From assembly GCA_038523925.1 (NCBI GenBank), contig JBCBIY010000006.1, forward strand, positions 62,001 through 126,000: a DNA stretch of 64,000 bases, read 5' to 3'. A model generated the notes under the pieces. The model made no database searches. It was not told where the DNA came from and saw nothing but the letters and a program-made list of their open reading frames with translations. Below are positions 33,322-42,659 of this stretch, one piece after another. The stretch is from JBCBWG01 sp038523925 (GTDB taxonomy: Bacteria; Pseudomonadota; Alphaproteobacteria; Rhizobiales; Hyphomicrobiaceae). Position 1 is the first letter of the stretch. Every line of letters starts with the position of its first letter. A program made the position numbers and the translations under genes.

Positions 33322-34563
33322 TTAGTCTTGCGTCAGAAGCGCGACGCGCTGGCCGGGGGTGACGCGGTTGATGCCGTCGATGATGTATTGCGTCCCGTCG
33401 GGCATGGACCCGCGAACGAACGCGCGATCGTCGGCGATGTGGATGAGCTCGACGGCTTCGCGGCGGACGATTTCTGCGCCGTCGACGTTTGTGACAGTGA
33501 GCAGCGTCCAGATGCCCTTGGCGCCCTCGCTGAGCGATGCGGTTGGCACCCAGGCGCCGGTCTCGTCAATCTCGCGGCTCAGTTCGAGCGTGACGACTGT
33601 GCCGAATGGAAGCGTCTCAGCGCTCGACGTCTCAAATAATGCAGTCACCGTCCTCGATCCGCCGTCGAGGTCTGGACGAAGCGCGACGAGCGTTGCGTTG
33701 AACAGACGATCGCCTGCGCGGAACTGATAGCTCGCGTCAGGCCTGAGCTTTGAACTAGCGGAGCGGGCGACGCCGACGCGAATGCGTTGCTTGCCGTTTT
33801 CGAGCAGCGTGACCACCGGTCCGCCGGCGCTGACAATTGCGCCCTCATCAATCTGCCGGGACGCGACACGGCCTGCAAACGGCGCGGTCAGGGTCGACTT
33901 GGCAAGGTCAACATCGACGGTCGCTTCGGATGCATCGATCCGCTTGAGCGCCGCGCGGATCTCTGCGACTTGAAAGCGAGCTTCATCAAAGCGCTGAGCC
34001 GCGGCCCAACCGCGCCGGTTCAGCGTCCGTTGACGCTTTGCCGTCGCGTTCGCAAGCGAGAGCCGCGCCTCAAGTTCCTGGCGTTGTGCTGCGAGTTCCT
34101 GCTTTCGGGTCTTGAGCCGTGCCGTGTCGAGCGTCGCGACGGTTGCGCCGGCTGCGATCTTGTCGCCTTCCTCAACGCTGACCTTCAGCACAGTTCCGGG
34201 GAGTTCAAATGCGAGCGCTGTCTCGCGCGTTGGCTCGAGACGGCCCACAAAGTTTTGCCCAACGCGGTAGGTGTCTTGCAGCGCGATCCGGGCGGTGTTG
34301 ACGCGAACGGGCGGATTGGCAGGAAGCGACTGGTCCGCGTCCGCGCGGACCTTGATGGCCATGACGCCGCCGATGATTGCACCGACGCATAATGCGGCAA
34401 CCGTCACCACGGCGACCGCGTTGCCGGCGCGCCGCCAGAGCGATTTGCCGGCCCTCGGAGCATCAGACGCCGGCTGGTCCGACGCCTCTGGCGCGCCGTA
34501 ATCAGGGTCTTTTGAATCGACGGAATCTGTGGCTTCAGCTTGCGGCTGGTCAGTCTGGCTCAT
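33322..34563 (-). CDS. RND efflux periplasmic adaptor (membrane fusion protein)
   Basis: 413 residues from the ATG at 34563 (GGGTGAG just upstream); an alternative GTG lies 15 nt further out. A cytoplasmic acidic tail (about 45 residues) precedes one transmembrane helix (VAVVTVAALCVGAIIGGVMAI). Then the adaptor order: lipoyl half (LEPTRETALAFELPGTVLKVSVEEGDKI), helical hairpin (KTRKQELAAQRQELEARL), second lipoyl half and beta-barrel (APFAGRVASRQIDEGAIVSAG), membrane-proximal domain. It is membrane-anchored rather than a lipoprotein. Forms the tripartite pump with the RND protein downstream. Transcription starts in the operator-rich gap controlled by the divergent TetR protein. Confidence 0.93.
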   Translation of the reverse strand: MSQTDQPQAEATDSVDSKDPDYGAPEASDQPASDAPRAGKSLWRRAGNAVAVVTVAALCVGAIIGGVMAIKVRADADQSLPANPPVRVNTARIALQDTYRVGQNFVGRLEPTRETALAFELPGTVLKVSVEEGDKIAAGATVATLDTARLKTRKQELAAQRQELEARLSLANATAKRQRTLNRRGWAAAQRFDEARFQVAEIRAALKRIDASEATVDVDLAKSTLTAPFAGRVASRQIDEGAIVSAGGPVVTLLENGKQRIRVGVARSASSKLRPDASYQFRAGDRLFNATLVALRPDLDGGSRTVTALFETSSAETLPFGTVVTLELSREIDETGAWVPTASLSEGAKGIWTLLTVTNVDGAEIVRREAVELIHIADDRAFVRGSMPDGTQYIIDGINRVTPGQRVALLTQD

Positions 34564-34631
34564 GATCTCACCCGTCACTCCAGGCCTCTGCTGGCCTGAT
34601 TTTCGTGTTGGTATGTTACAGGCACTTACTT

Positions 34632-34694
34632 AGTTAGCGCTTTTAACATAGTTAGGGCGTCTAACTTGATGGTTTAAGTTAGTCAACCTAACTT
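34632..34694. promoter_or_regulatory. Tandem TetR-type operators between RND operon and its regulator
   Basis: Three related palindromes of form AGTTAG-N5-CTAACT. Site A, 34632-34648, AGTTAG-CGCTT-TTAACA (imperfect). Site B, 34650-34666, AGTTAG-GGCGT-CTAACT (perfect 6-bp arms). Site C, 34676-34694, AAGTTAG-TCAAC-CTAACTT (perfect 7-bp arms). The surrounding stretch is clearly more AT-rich than the genome. Position and symmetry fit binding by the TetR protein encoded 36 bp to the right, controlling both the pump operon and itself. Confidence 0.75.
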
Positions 34695-34730
34695 CTGTTC
34701 CCAGAACGCAATGCCGCACGACGCGGATCA

Positions 34731-35402
34731 ATGAGGACGACAGTGACGGACCCGAGGGCAGCGAAATCACGGCCAGGACTGCAAACGGACGCGGCAAAGG
34801 GGCGGTATCACCACGGGGATTTGCGCGAAGCTCTGATCACCGCGGCGATGGAGCTCGTGTTGGAGCGCGGCGCTGAAAATTTCACGCTTGCGGATGCCTG
34901 TCGCCGGGCCGGCGTGTCGACTGCGGCGCCGTATAAGCACTTCCGCGATCGCGACGAGGTGTTGGAGATCGTCCTGCAACGCGGCTTCGATCTGATGACG
35001 GAAGAGGCCGATGCCGCGGTTGCGCAGGCGGGCCCCGGGACGTTTGCCGCCATGATAGCGCTCAACAAGCACTACGTCCTGTTCGCAATCAAGCGCCCGT
35101 CGCTGTTCAAGCTGATGTTCGGCCAGAGCCCGGAACTGAAACAGGCGGACTTGGTGCTGGAGCAGGGTCAGGACTGCTTCGGCCGGGTTGTGAAGCACTT
35201 CGCGGACTACTGCGAAGCGGCGGGCATCGCGGAAGATCCGATGCAAGTGTGCCTGCGCACCTGGACGTTCGTGCACGGCCTGGCAAGCTTGAAGATCGAT
35301 GAAGACTACGATGCCGTCGCGCCGGACCTCGACCACATGGCACTGCTGACGGACACGCTGCCGCTGCTGTTGCAGGACGGCATGGCGAGCGGCGCGCGAT
35401 AA
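34731..35402 (+). CDS. TetR-family transcriptional regulator
   Basis: 223 residues. N-terminal HTH at about 28-75: GRYHHGDLREALITAAMELVLERGAENFTLADACRRAGVSTAAPYKHFRDRDEVL, the form with a C-terminal WHG-type ligand domain (FVHGLASLKID near residue 182). A basic, Thr/Lys-rich start precedes the HTH. Expected to repress the divergent RND pump operon and itself through the AAGTTAG-N5-CTAACTT palindromes in the intergenic region, released by a pump substrate. Ligand unknown. Confidence 0.92.
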   Translation: MRTTVTDPRAAKSRPGLQTDAAKGRYHHGDLREALITAAMELVLERGAENFTLADACRRAGVSTAAPYKHFRDRDEVLEIVLQRGFDLMTEEADAAVAQAGPGTFAAMIALNKHYVLFAIKRPSLFKLMFGQSPELKQADLVLEQGQDCFGRVVKHFADYCEAAGIAEDPMQVCLRTWTFVHGLASLKIDEDYDAVAPDLDHMALLTDTLPLLLQDGMASGAR

Positions 35403-35434
35403 CGCGCGCGCCCCGCCAAGCAGCCAGCGAGAGC

Positions 35435-37750
35435 TTATTTGCCGGCGACATCCTCACGCGTATATCGCCGCCAGATGGCGCTCAGGAGATCGGCGTAGTC
35501 GTCGGTCCACGGCGCCGTCTTGCGCGGGTCGGCGCGGCGGGTGTCTGACCAGCTCAGGATCTCATCGGCGATCGCCTCGTTGCGCGTCAGATAGACGACG
35601 TCGCTTGGGACCGCGCCGTCTTCGAGCTTGCCGAGCGTCTTGACCTGCCGGTGGTCGGCGAAGACGGCATGCACGCCGCCAAGGCGTGCGACCGTCGCTG
35701 CGACAACGCTCTCCAATTCGAGATGCCGGTTCGAGACATGGAAGGCGATCAGCCCGTTGGGCTTGATCTTGGTCAGATACATCGCAAGCGCTTCGCGGCT
35801 CAAAAGGTGGGCCGGCACCGCGTCTGACGAGAACGCATCGATGATCAGGTAGTCGTAGGCCGCGTCGGGCTGCTTCGCGAGCGTCAAACGCGCGTCGCCG
35901 ATGATTGTCTTCGACTGCGGCGCGCACCGCTTCATGTACGTAAAGTGCTGCGGGTCGCGCGCGATGCGATCGATCACAGGATCAATCTCATAGAACGTCA
36001 TCGTCTCGCCCTCAGCACGACGGCAGGCGAGAACGCCGGCGCCGAGCCCGATAACGCCTGTTGCCATCGGGGCCGTGGCGGCCTTACGGGCGACGTCGAA
36101 GCCGCGCGTCAGCGGTGCCTTCGAGTGGTAGTAGGACGACGGGACGGCGTCGGTGACGGGATTTCCGTCAGCGTCCTGGAACTGCTCGGTGCCGTGCAGC
36201 GTCGAGCCGTGGACCAGCCGGCGGAATTGCCCGTCGGGTGAAATCATGACGCGCGAGACGCCGAAGAAACTGCGCTCGCTGTAGACCTCTGAGCCAAGCC
36301 ATCCGCCTGCCAGAACGACGAGGCAGGCCGAGACGGCGCCTGCGGCAAGCCAGGTTTCCCGAACGCGCGACAGGAACACGAGGCAGGCGACGCCGACGAG
36401 GAGCACGGTGACGAGTGCTGCGATCAGTTGCGATGGTCCAAGCGCTAGGACCATTGCGGCGATGGCTGTGACCGTAATGATGCCGGCAGAGACCAGGATG
36501 CCGTCACGATTTTCAGCAGTCGTGAAGGCGCGGAGAATGCCCGGCCGTGCAAGCAGGCCCGCAAGCAGCAGCAGCGGATATTCGACTACCGAGTTGAAGA
36601 TCTGCGGCGCGATGATCGCCGCGAACATACCGCCGAGGACGCCGCCGAGCGACATATAGAGATAGAACTCGGTGAGCTTGTTGGCCGCAGGACGGTTGTC
36701 ATAGAGCGCGCGGTGGCAGACGAGCGTCGTCAGCACGAAAGCTGCGAACGCAATAACCCCTTCGAGCAACGTCGGCATGATGTGCGGCACGAAGACCGTG
36801 AGCAACGTGACCAGGACGACGATCGGGTGAAGGCGCGTGACCGGGTCGTGCGGAATGAGCGAGCGGTCGCGGAAGACAATGACGAACGTGCCAAGGAACG
36901 TCGCCAGTGGGATCACCCAAAGGAACGGGGCTGACGCGATATCGGTCGTGATGTGAGTAGTGAAGGCGACGAGCAGCGCCGACGGAATGAACGCAAGCGC
37001 GATCCAGCCGATGCGGTCGCGGAATGAGATGGCCTGGTCGGCGCCGGCATCCCGGTCGGACGTTTCGGTATCAGCCGTGCCGCTGGTGTCTGACAGCGTC
37101 GCCATGAGCAGCAGCCCGCATGCAGCCAGCATCAGAATCAGTCCGATGAAGCCGGCGGCCCAGACAGCCCGCTGCGTTTCGACGCCGAACAGCGGCTCGA
37201 TCAGGAATGGGTAGGCGAGCAGCGAGGCGAGCGAGCCGAGGTTCGAGGCGCCATAGAGAAAGTACGGGTCGGCTGCATCCGGATGGCCGGACCGCGCAAA
37301 CCACGCTTGCAGCAGCGGTGCGTTGGCCGAGACCGCAAAGAACGGCATGCCAACACCGACAGCGAGCACGCCAATGAGCCAGAGATAGGTATTGCCGGTC
37401 GGTGCGTCCTGCGCCCACTCCGGCAGACCGAATGGCAGCGTCAGGACTGCGACGGCGCAAACGCCCAGGTGGATGGCGGGCGCCAGACGATGCGGGGCAA
37501 ACCTGTTCAGCGCATGCGCATAGCAGTAGCCGGCGAGCAATGCGGCCTGGAAGAAGCACATCGCGACTGCCCAAACCGACGGCGAGCCGCCGAGATAGGG
37601 CAACACCATTTTCGCGAAGATCGGCTGAACTGAAAACAGCAGTGAGGCCGACAGCAGAAGCGTCGCGGCGTAAACGTAGAGGCCGCCTTTTCCGCCCGCC
37701 ATCGCGCCAAGCCGCGCTTCGGCCGTGGCCTTCAGAACCGCACCCGTCAT
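35435..37750 (-). CDS. Fused membrane / spermidine-synthase-like protein
   Basis: 771 residues (ATG at 37750, GGAG 8 nt upstream). The first ~470 residues hold about twelve transmembrane helices (ATLLLSASLLFSVQPIFAKMVLPYLGGSPSVW at the start is the family hallmark). The C-terminal ~270 residues are a SpeE-like Rossmann fold: VIGLGAGVLAC is the nucleotide loop, MTFYEIDPVIDRIAR the acidic loop, and YDYLIIDAFSSDAVPAHLLSREAL replaces the canonical spermidine synthase active-site block. Such fusions are widespread but unproven as aminopropyltransferases. The gene is convergent with the TetR gene. Function beyond fold is unknown. Confidence 0.85.
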   Translation of the reverse strand: MTGAVLKATAEARLGAMAGGKGGLYVYAATLLLSASLLFSVQPIFAKMVLPYLGGSPSVWAVAMCFFQAALLAGYCYAHALNRFAPHRLAPAIHLGVCAVAVLTLPFGLPEWAQDAPTGNTYLWLIGVLAVGVGMPFFAVSANAPLLQAWFARSGHPDAADPYFLYGASNLGSLASLLAYPFLIEPLFGVETQRAVWAAGFIGLILMLAACGLLLMATLSDTSGTADTETSDRDAGADQAISFRDRIGWIALAFIPSALLVAFTTHITTDIASAPFLWVIPLATFLGTFVIVFRDRSLIPHDPVTRLHPIVVLVTLLTVFVPHIMPTLLEGVIAFAAFVLTTLVCHRALYDNRPAANKLTEFYLYMSLGGVLGGMFAAIIAPQIFNSVVEYPLLLLAGLLARPGILRAFTTAENRDGILVSAGIITVTAIAAMVLALGPSQLIAALVTVLLVGVACLVFLSRVRETWLAAGAVSACLVVLAGGWLGSEVYSERSFFGVSRVMISPDGQFRRLVHGSTLHGTEQFQDADGNPVTDAVPSSYYHSKAPLTRGFDVARKAATAPMATGVIGLGAGVLACRRAEGETMTFYEIDPVIDRIARDPQHFTYMKRCAPQSKTIIGDARLTLAKQPDAAYDYLIIDAFSSDAVPAHLLSREALAMYLTKIKPNGLIAFHVSNRHLELESVVAATVARLGGVHAVFADHRQVKTLGKLEDGAVPSDVVYLTRNEAIADEILSWSDTRRADPRKTAPWTDDYADLLSAIWRRYTREDVAGK

Positions 37751-37870
37751 CACTCACTCCGAACTGGAACAACGCTAAGTCCAGCCCGAAGCTAGTGTTT
37801 GGTTATTGATATCCTTTGAAAGGAAACGCCAAAGCGCGCCATCGGAGGCCTGTTTTTAGTTGCCGCGCGG

Positions 37871-38635
37871 TTAATCCGTGTCCCGGTCTGCATCCGCAGG
37901 GCGGGCGGCCATCATGTAATTGACGTCCATGTCGTCCGACAGCTTCCAAGACCCATCGAAGGGCGCGAAGACCACACCGGCCTCCATGCCGGGCGTCAGC
38001 TCCGCCGCGGTCAGCATCGCGCGGAGTTCGTCCGGCGTGATGAATTGGTCCCACGTATGCGTGCCGCGTTCGAGCCAGCCGAGCAGATATTCCGCGCCGA
38101 CAATCGCGAGCGCGTACGACTTTTGCGTCCGGTTGAGCGTCGAGAGCACCATGGCCCCGCCGGGCTTCACGAGCTTTGCGAGTACGCCGACGAAGGCTGC
38201 CGGGTCTTCGACGTGTTCCAGGACCTCTAGGCACAGGACGACGTCAAACTGCTCTCCCGCCGCCGCCAGTGTTTCCGCGGTTGTCGCGCGGTAGGCGATC
38301 TCGAGGCCGGACTGCCGGGCGTGCGTCTCAGCGATCGCGATGTTCTCGGCGCCAGGATCGATGCCGGTGACGGCCGCGCCGAGCCGGGCGAGGGGCTCCG
38401 ATGCAAGCCCGCCGCCGCAGCCAACGTCAACGGCTGTCCGGCCCTTCAGCGGGCGAATGCGATCGGGGTCGAGGCCAAGCATCGCGTTGAGCGCGTCGCG
38501 GACGAATGTCATCCGGGCCGGCGCCAGCGCATGAAGCGGCCCAAACTTGCCTTTCGGGTCCCACCATTCCGCCGCCAGCCGCTCAAAGCGGGCGATCTCG
38601 TCGGGTTTGATCGAAGCAGCGGTCATGTCTGGCAA
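37871..38635 (-). CDS. ubiG: Ubiquinone biosynthesis O-methyltransferase UbiG
   Basis: 254 residues; class I SAM methyltransferase performing both O-methylations of ubiquinone synthesis. Signatures: EIARFERLAAEWWDPKGKFGPLHALAPARM at the N-terminus, the SAM loop AVDVGCGGGLASEPLARLGA, VTGIDPGAENIAIAETHA, FDVVLCLEVLEHVEDPAAF, and GTHTWDQFITPDELRAML. Single gene, divergent from lysC; ubiG next to lysC is a frequent arrangement in Hyphomicrobiales. Confidence 0.95.
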   Translation of the reverse strand: MPDMTAASIKPDEIARFERLAAEWWDPKGKFGPLHALAPARMTFVRDALNAMLGLDPDRIRPLKGRTAVDVGCGGGLASEPLARLGAAVTGIDPGAENIAIAETHARQSGLEIAYRATTAETLAAAGEQFDVVLCLEVLEHVEDPAAFVGVLAKLVKPGGAMVLSTLNRTQKSYALAIVGAEYLLGWLERGTHTWDQFITPDELRAMLTAAELTPGMEAGVVFAPFDGSWKLSDDMDVNYMMAARPADADRDTD

Positions 38636-38798
38636 AGCGTCCGTCGTGTTCAGTCAGCCGGTATTGGCCATCGGACCCTAATCACATTGCAGCGAACAGA
38701 CGATGTGGCTAAGAGTTCCGCCTTCCGGCACACCGCTCGCGCGCAGCCGGCGATCCCAGGGCTTTCCAAGGCTTCACGCGACCTAGAGAGACCAGCCG

Positions 38799-40094
38799 AT
38801 GGCTGTTGTCGTTATGAAATTCGGCGGGACATCCGTCGCCGACCTCGACCGCATCCGCAATGCCGCCGCGCACATCAAGCGCGAGGCCGATGCCGGCAAT
38901 CAGGTTGCCGTCGTCGTATCGGCAATGGCCGGCACCACCAATCAGCTCGTCTCATGGGTCCGCGAGGCTGCGCCGATGCATGACGCCCGCGAATACGACG
39001 CGGTCGTCGCGTCAGGCGAACAGGTGACCGCGGGGCTAATGGCGATCGTGCTTCAGGGCATGGGTGTGGCCGCCCGATCCTGGCAGGGCTGGCAGATCCC
39101 GCTGCTGACGGATCAGGCGCACGGCGCGGCCCGCATTCTCGAGATTAGGGCCGGTACCTTGAAAGACCGGATGGCCGGCGGCGAGGTCGCGGTCATCACG
39201 GGCTTTCAGGGGATCGAGCCTGACCGTCAGCGCATTGCCACGCTTGGCCGCGGCGGGTCTGACACAAGTGCCGTCGCAATTGCGATCGCACTGGAGGCGA
39301 CGGTTTGCGACATCTACACCGACGTCGAAGGTGTCTTCACCACCGATCCGCGCATTGTCGACAGGGCGCGCCGCCTGCCGCGCATCACTTACGAGGAGAT
39401 GCTTGAGATGGCATCGCTCGGCTCGAAGGTGCTCCAGACGCGGTCGGTTGAGCTTGCAATGGTCCACCGCATGACGACGCGCGTGCTGTCGAGCTTCACC
39501 GATCCGGCGGCGCTTAAGCCGGTGCGGGATGATGGCGTTTGGCAAGACGTCGGGACAATCGTTTCTGATGAGGATGAGATCATGGAAGGCCAGATTGTCA
39601 GCGGCATCGCCTACGCGAAAGACGAGGCGAAGGTGACGATCCTCAACATCGCCGATCGGCCCGGCACGGCGGCCGCCGTTTTCGGCCCGCTCGCCAAAGC
39701 CGGGGTCAATGTGGACATGATCGTCCAAAACCTCTCATCGGACGGCGTGCGCACGGACATGACTTTCACCGTGCAGTCAGCCGAGCTCTCTCGTGCGCTC
39801 GACATCCTGGAGGGTGTGAAGGCGGAGGTCGGCTTTGAGGCTGTGACCGGGTCTTCGGATGTGGTCAAGATCTCGGTGATCGGGATCGGCATGCGCAGCC
39901 ACGCGGGCGTTGCAGCGGAGATGTTCCAGGCACTTTCAGAGCGCAACATCAACATTCTGGCGATCACGACTTCCGAGATCAAAATCAGCGTATTGATTGA
40001 AGCGGCTTATGCCGAGCTTGCAGTACGTACGCTGCACTCGGTCTACGGCCTAGACGCGGACGACGCCGCGCTGTCCCGCAGCGCACAAAACTGA
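38799..40094 (+). CDS. lysC: Aspartate kinase
   Basis: 431 residues. First step from aspartate to lysine, threonine, methionine and diaminopimelate. The kinase domain opens VVVMKFGGTSVADLDRI, followed by TLGRGGSDTSAVAIAIAL and YTDVEGVFTTDPRIV. Two C-terminal ACT repeats (VTILNIADRPGTAAAVFGPLAKAGVNVDMI and ISVIGIGMRSHAGVAAEMFQALSERNINI) give feedback inhibition by lysine and/or threonine. Standard length. Followed after about 200 bp by ptsP. Confidence 0.96.
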   Translation: MAVVVMKFGGTSVADLDRIRNAAAHIKREADAGNQVAVVVSAMAGTTNQLVSWVREAAPMHDAREYDAVVASGEQVTAGLMAIVLQGMGVAARSWQGWQIPLLTDQAHGAARILEIRAGTLKDRMAGGEVAVITGFQGIEPDRQRIATLGRGGSDTSAVAIAIALEATVCDIYTDVEGVFTTDPRIVDRARRLPRITYEEMLEMASLGSKVLQTRSVELAMVHRMTTRVLSSFTDPAALKPVRDDGVWQDVGTIVSDEDEIMEGQIVSGIAYAKDEAKVTILNIADRPGTAAAVFGPLAKAGVNVDMIVQNLSSDGVRTDMTFTVQSAELSRALDILEGVKAEVGFEAVTGSSDVVKISVIGIGMRSHAGVAAEMFQALSERNINILAITTSEIKISVLIEAAYAELAVRTLHSVYGLDADDAALSRSAQN

Positions 40095-40297
40095 AGCAGC
40101 GGTCGCCGTATTTTCGGCCGCGCCTTTGAGAGCAAATCGAGCGACTGCTTGATTTGTGCGGGACAGCACTCCTGCTGTAGATCGCACGTGTCACACGCAG
40201 GTTTCATGTCATACGCACTGGGTAGGGGTCCGCAACGTCTCGGCGCGTGGCGGCGGGCCGGACGACGGCGAAGGTATTTCATCGGGAGACGGCAACC

Positions 40298-42589
40298 GTG
40301 TCGCGGAGCGAAGACCAGAGGATCGTGCCGGGCGAGCCTGCGCTCCGTGCGATCATGCGTCGGCTTCGCCAGATCATGGCCGAGCCCGGCGACGGCCAGC
40401 AGCGGCTCGATAAAATCGTGCGTCAGGTCGCGGGCCTCATGGTCGCCGAGGTCTGCTCGATCTACCTGCGCCGCCGCGATTCAACGCTTGAGCTGTTCGC
40501 GACCGAGGGGCTGAACGCGGACGCCGTCCACACAACGCGAATGAAACGCGGGGAGGGCCTGGTTGGCCGTTGCGCTGAACTCGGTGTGCCGGTGAACGAG
40601 CCCGACGCGCAAAGCCACCCGGCGTTCTCCTACCGGCCGGAGACCGGTGAAGAGGCGTACCACTCGCTGCTCGCCGTGCCGATCCTGCGCGCGGGCGCGC
40701 TCCTCGGCGTCATCGTCGTCCAGAACCGCACGCCGCGCGTCTACTCCGACGAAGATGTCGAGATCCTGCAGACAACCGCGATGGTCGTCGCAGAGCATCT
40801 GGCATCCGGCGACGTTGGCGGCGCGATCGACGACGTCACAAGCGGCCGGGCCTCGACGACGCAGGTCCGCGGCGAGCCGATCGCTGACGGGATCGCGCTT
40901 GGCCATGTGTTCGTCCACCAGCCGCGCGTCGTCGTCACTGAGCTGCTGGCCGTCGATCCAGAGGCGGAGGCGGATCGTCTCGACACCGCTGTTGTTCAGT
41001 TGCGCAACGCGATCGACGCGATGCTTCAGCGCAGCTCCATCGCGGCGGAAGGCGCGCATCGCGACGTGCTCGATGCGTATCGCATGTTCGCCAATGACCG
41101 CGGCTGGCTGCGCCGGATGCACGATTCCGTTGCGGAGGGCCTGACGGCAGAAGCCGCCGTTGAGCGCGTGCAGAACATGACGCGGACGCGCCTGCTTCGC
41201 CAGAACGATCCGTTCTGGCGAGAGCGTCTGCGCGACCTTGATGATCTGTCCGACCGGCTGCTGCGCATCCTTGTCGGCCGCGCGAACACCGCGTTCACCG
41301 AGCTCGAACTGCCGGAAGACACAATCCTCGTTGCGCGCAACATGGGGCCGGCCGAACTCCTCGATTATGATCGGGCCAAGCTTCGCGCGCTCGTCGTCGA
41401 AGAAGCCAGTGCGCAAAGCCACGTCGCGATCGTCGCCAAGGCGCTCGGGCTGCCCGCCATCGGCCAAGCGCCGGGCATCATCGATCAGTTGATGAGCGGG
41501 GACGCGGCCATCGTCGACGCGGAGACCGGCAACATCCACGTCCGCCCGTCCGGTGATGTCATCGCGGCCTATGCCGACAAGGTCCGCTTCCGCGCACGGC
41601 GCCAGGAAAAGTTCCGCAGCCGCCGCGACGTCGCCGCCGTCAGCAAGGACGGCCAGCGCGTGCAACTCCTGGTGAACGCAGGCCTTGCGATCGACCTCGA
41701 AAATGTCGCCGATTCAGGGGCGGAAGGCATCGGCCTCTTCCGGACCGAGCTGCAGTTCATGCTTGCCGATGCCTTCCCGCGGGTCGAACGGCAGGCCAGT
41801 GCGTATCGCGAAATCATCGATGGCGCTGACGGCAAGCCGGTGACGTTCCGGATGCTCGACATTGGCGGCGACAAGGTCCTGCCGTATCTGCGCCAGCCGA
41901 AGGAGGACAACCCTGCCCTTGGGTGGCGGGCGGTGCGCCTTGCGTTGGACCGGCCGGGCCTGTTCCGGATGCAGGCACGCGCGCTGATGCGGGCGGCCAA
42001 CGGCCGGCCGCTCAAAGTCATGATCCCGATGGTCGCAACGCTCGCAGAGTTCCGCGCTGCGAAAGAGTTGATTGCGAAGGAGCAGGCGCTGGCGGCCAAG
42101 CGGGGCCAGCCGCTGCCGGAAGCAATCTCGTTCGGCGCGATGATCGAGGTGCCGAGCATTCTGTTCTCACTCGACGACCTGCTGCCCGAGGTCGACTTCG
42201 TCTCCGTCGGCAGTAACGACCTGTTGCAGTATCTGTTTGCAGCCGACCGCGCGAACGCGCTCGTCGCCGGCCGCTATGACCCGCTTTCGCCAGCCTCCAT
42301 GCGCGTCCTTCGCCAGATCGCACGGGCGGCAGAACGCCATGAGGTGCCGCTGACACTTTGCGGTGAAATGGGTGGCGGCACGATCGAGGCGATGGCCCTG
42401 CTCGGCCTCGGTTTCCGCTCGATTTCCATGGCGCCGGCCTCGATCGGCCCGGTCAAGGACATGGTTCTTTCAGTCGATGTTGGCCGCGTGCGGGACCTGA
42501 TTGACGGCGCGCTCGACGCCCGGCAGGGCGGGCTATCCATCCGCGACCGGCTTCGCCGCTTTGCGGAAACCGACAGCGTCGATATCTAA
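40298..42589 (+). CDS. ptsP: Phosphoenolpyruvate--protein phosphotransferase PtsP (Enzyme I-Ntr)
   Basis: 763 residues, started at the GTG at 40298 because GGGAG lies 9 nt upstream; the frame continues to a further GTG at 40247. An N-terminal GAF domain (about 25-165) senses nitrogen status (glutamine and 2-oxoglutarate in other bacteria). The EI domains follow, with active-site His375 in EEASAQSHVAIVAKALGLPAIG and the PEP-binding barrel (GIGLFRTELQFM, FRMLDIGGDKVLPYL, FVSVGSNDLLQYLFAADR, LTLCGEMGG). It phosphorylates NPr and EIIA-Ntr in the nitrogen PTS, a regulatory not a sugar-uptake pathway. Gene order lysC-ptsP-prfA is characteristic of Hyphomicrobiales. Confidence 0.95.
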   Translation: MSRSEDQRIVPGEPALRAIMRRLRQIMAEPGDGQQRLDKIVRQVAGLMVAEVCSIYLRRRDSTLELFATEGLNADAVHTTRMKRGEGLVGRCAELGVPVNEPDAQSHPAFSYRPETGEEAYHSLLAVPILRAGALLGVIVVQNRTPRVYSDEDVEILQTTAMVVAEHLASGDVGGAIDDVTSGRASTTQVRGEPIADGIALGHVFVHQPRVVVTELLAVDPEAEADRLDTAVVQLRNAIDAMLQRSSIAAEGAHRDVLDAYRMFANDRGWLRRMHDSVAEGLTAEAAVERVQNMTRTRLLRQNDPFWRERLRDLDDLSDRLLRILVGRANTAFTELELPEDTILVARNMGPAELLDYDRAKLRALVVEEASAQSHVAIVAKALGLPAIGQAPGIIDQLMSGDAAIVDAETGNIHVRPSGDVIAAYADKVRFRARRQEKFRSRRDVAAVSKDGQRVQLLVNAGLAIDLENVADSGAEGIGLFRTELQFMLADAFPRVERQASAYREIIDGADGKPVTFRMLDIGGDKVLPYLRQPKEDNPALGWRAVRLALDRPGLFRMQARALMRAANGRPLKVMIPMVATLAEFRAAKELIAKEQALAAKRGQPLPEAISFGAMIEVPSILFSLDDLLPEVDFVSVGSNDLLQYLFAADRANALVAGRYDPLSPASMRVLRQIARAAERHEVPLTLCGEMGGGTIEAMALLGLGFRSISMAPASIGPVKDMVLSVDVGRVRDLIDGALDARQGGLSIRDRLRRFAETDSVDI

Positions 42590-42659
42590 GGGCCGAAGCG
42601 CCCTGCCGCTGACGTGCGACCGCGGGCGGGCGACGATGTGTTTTCGAAAGCGACCGTAG

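Noticed and set aside
40481..41665. A 394-codon minus-strand open frame
   Set aside because: Fully antisense to the well-supported ptsP gene; no independent evidence of translation.
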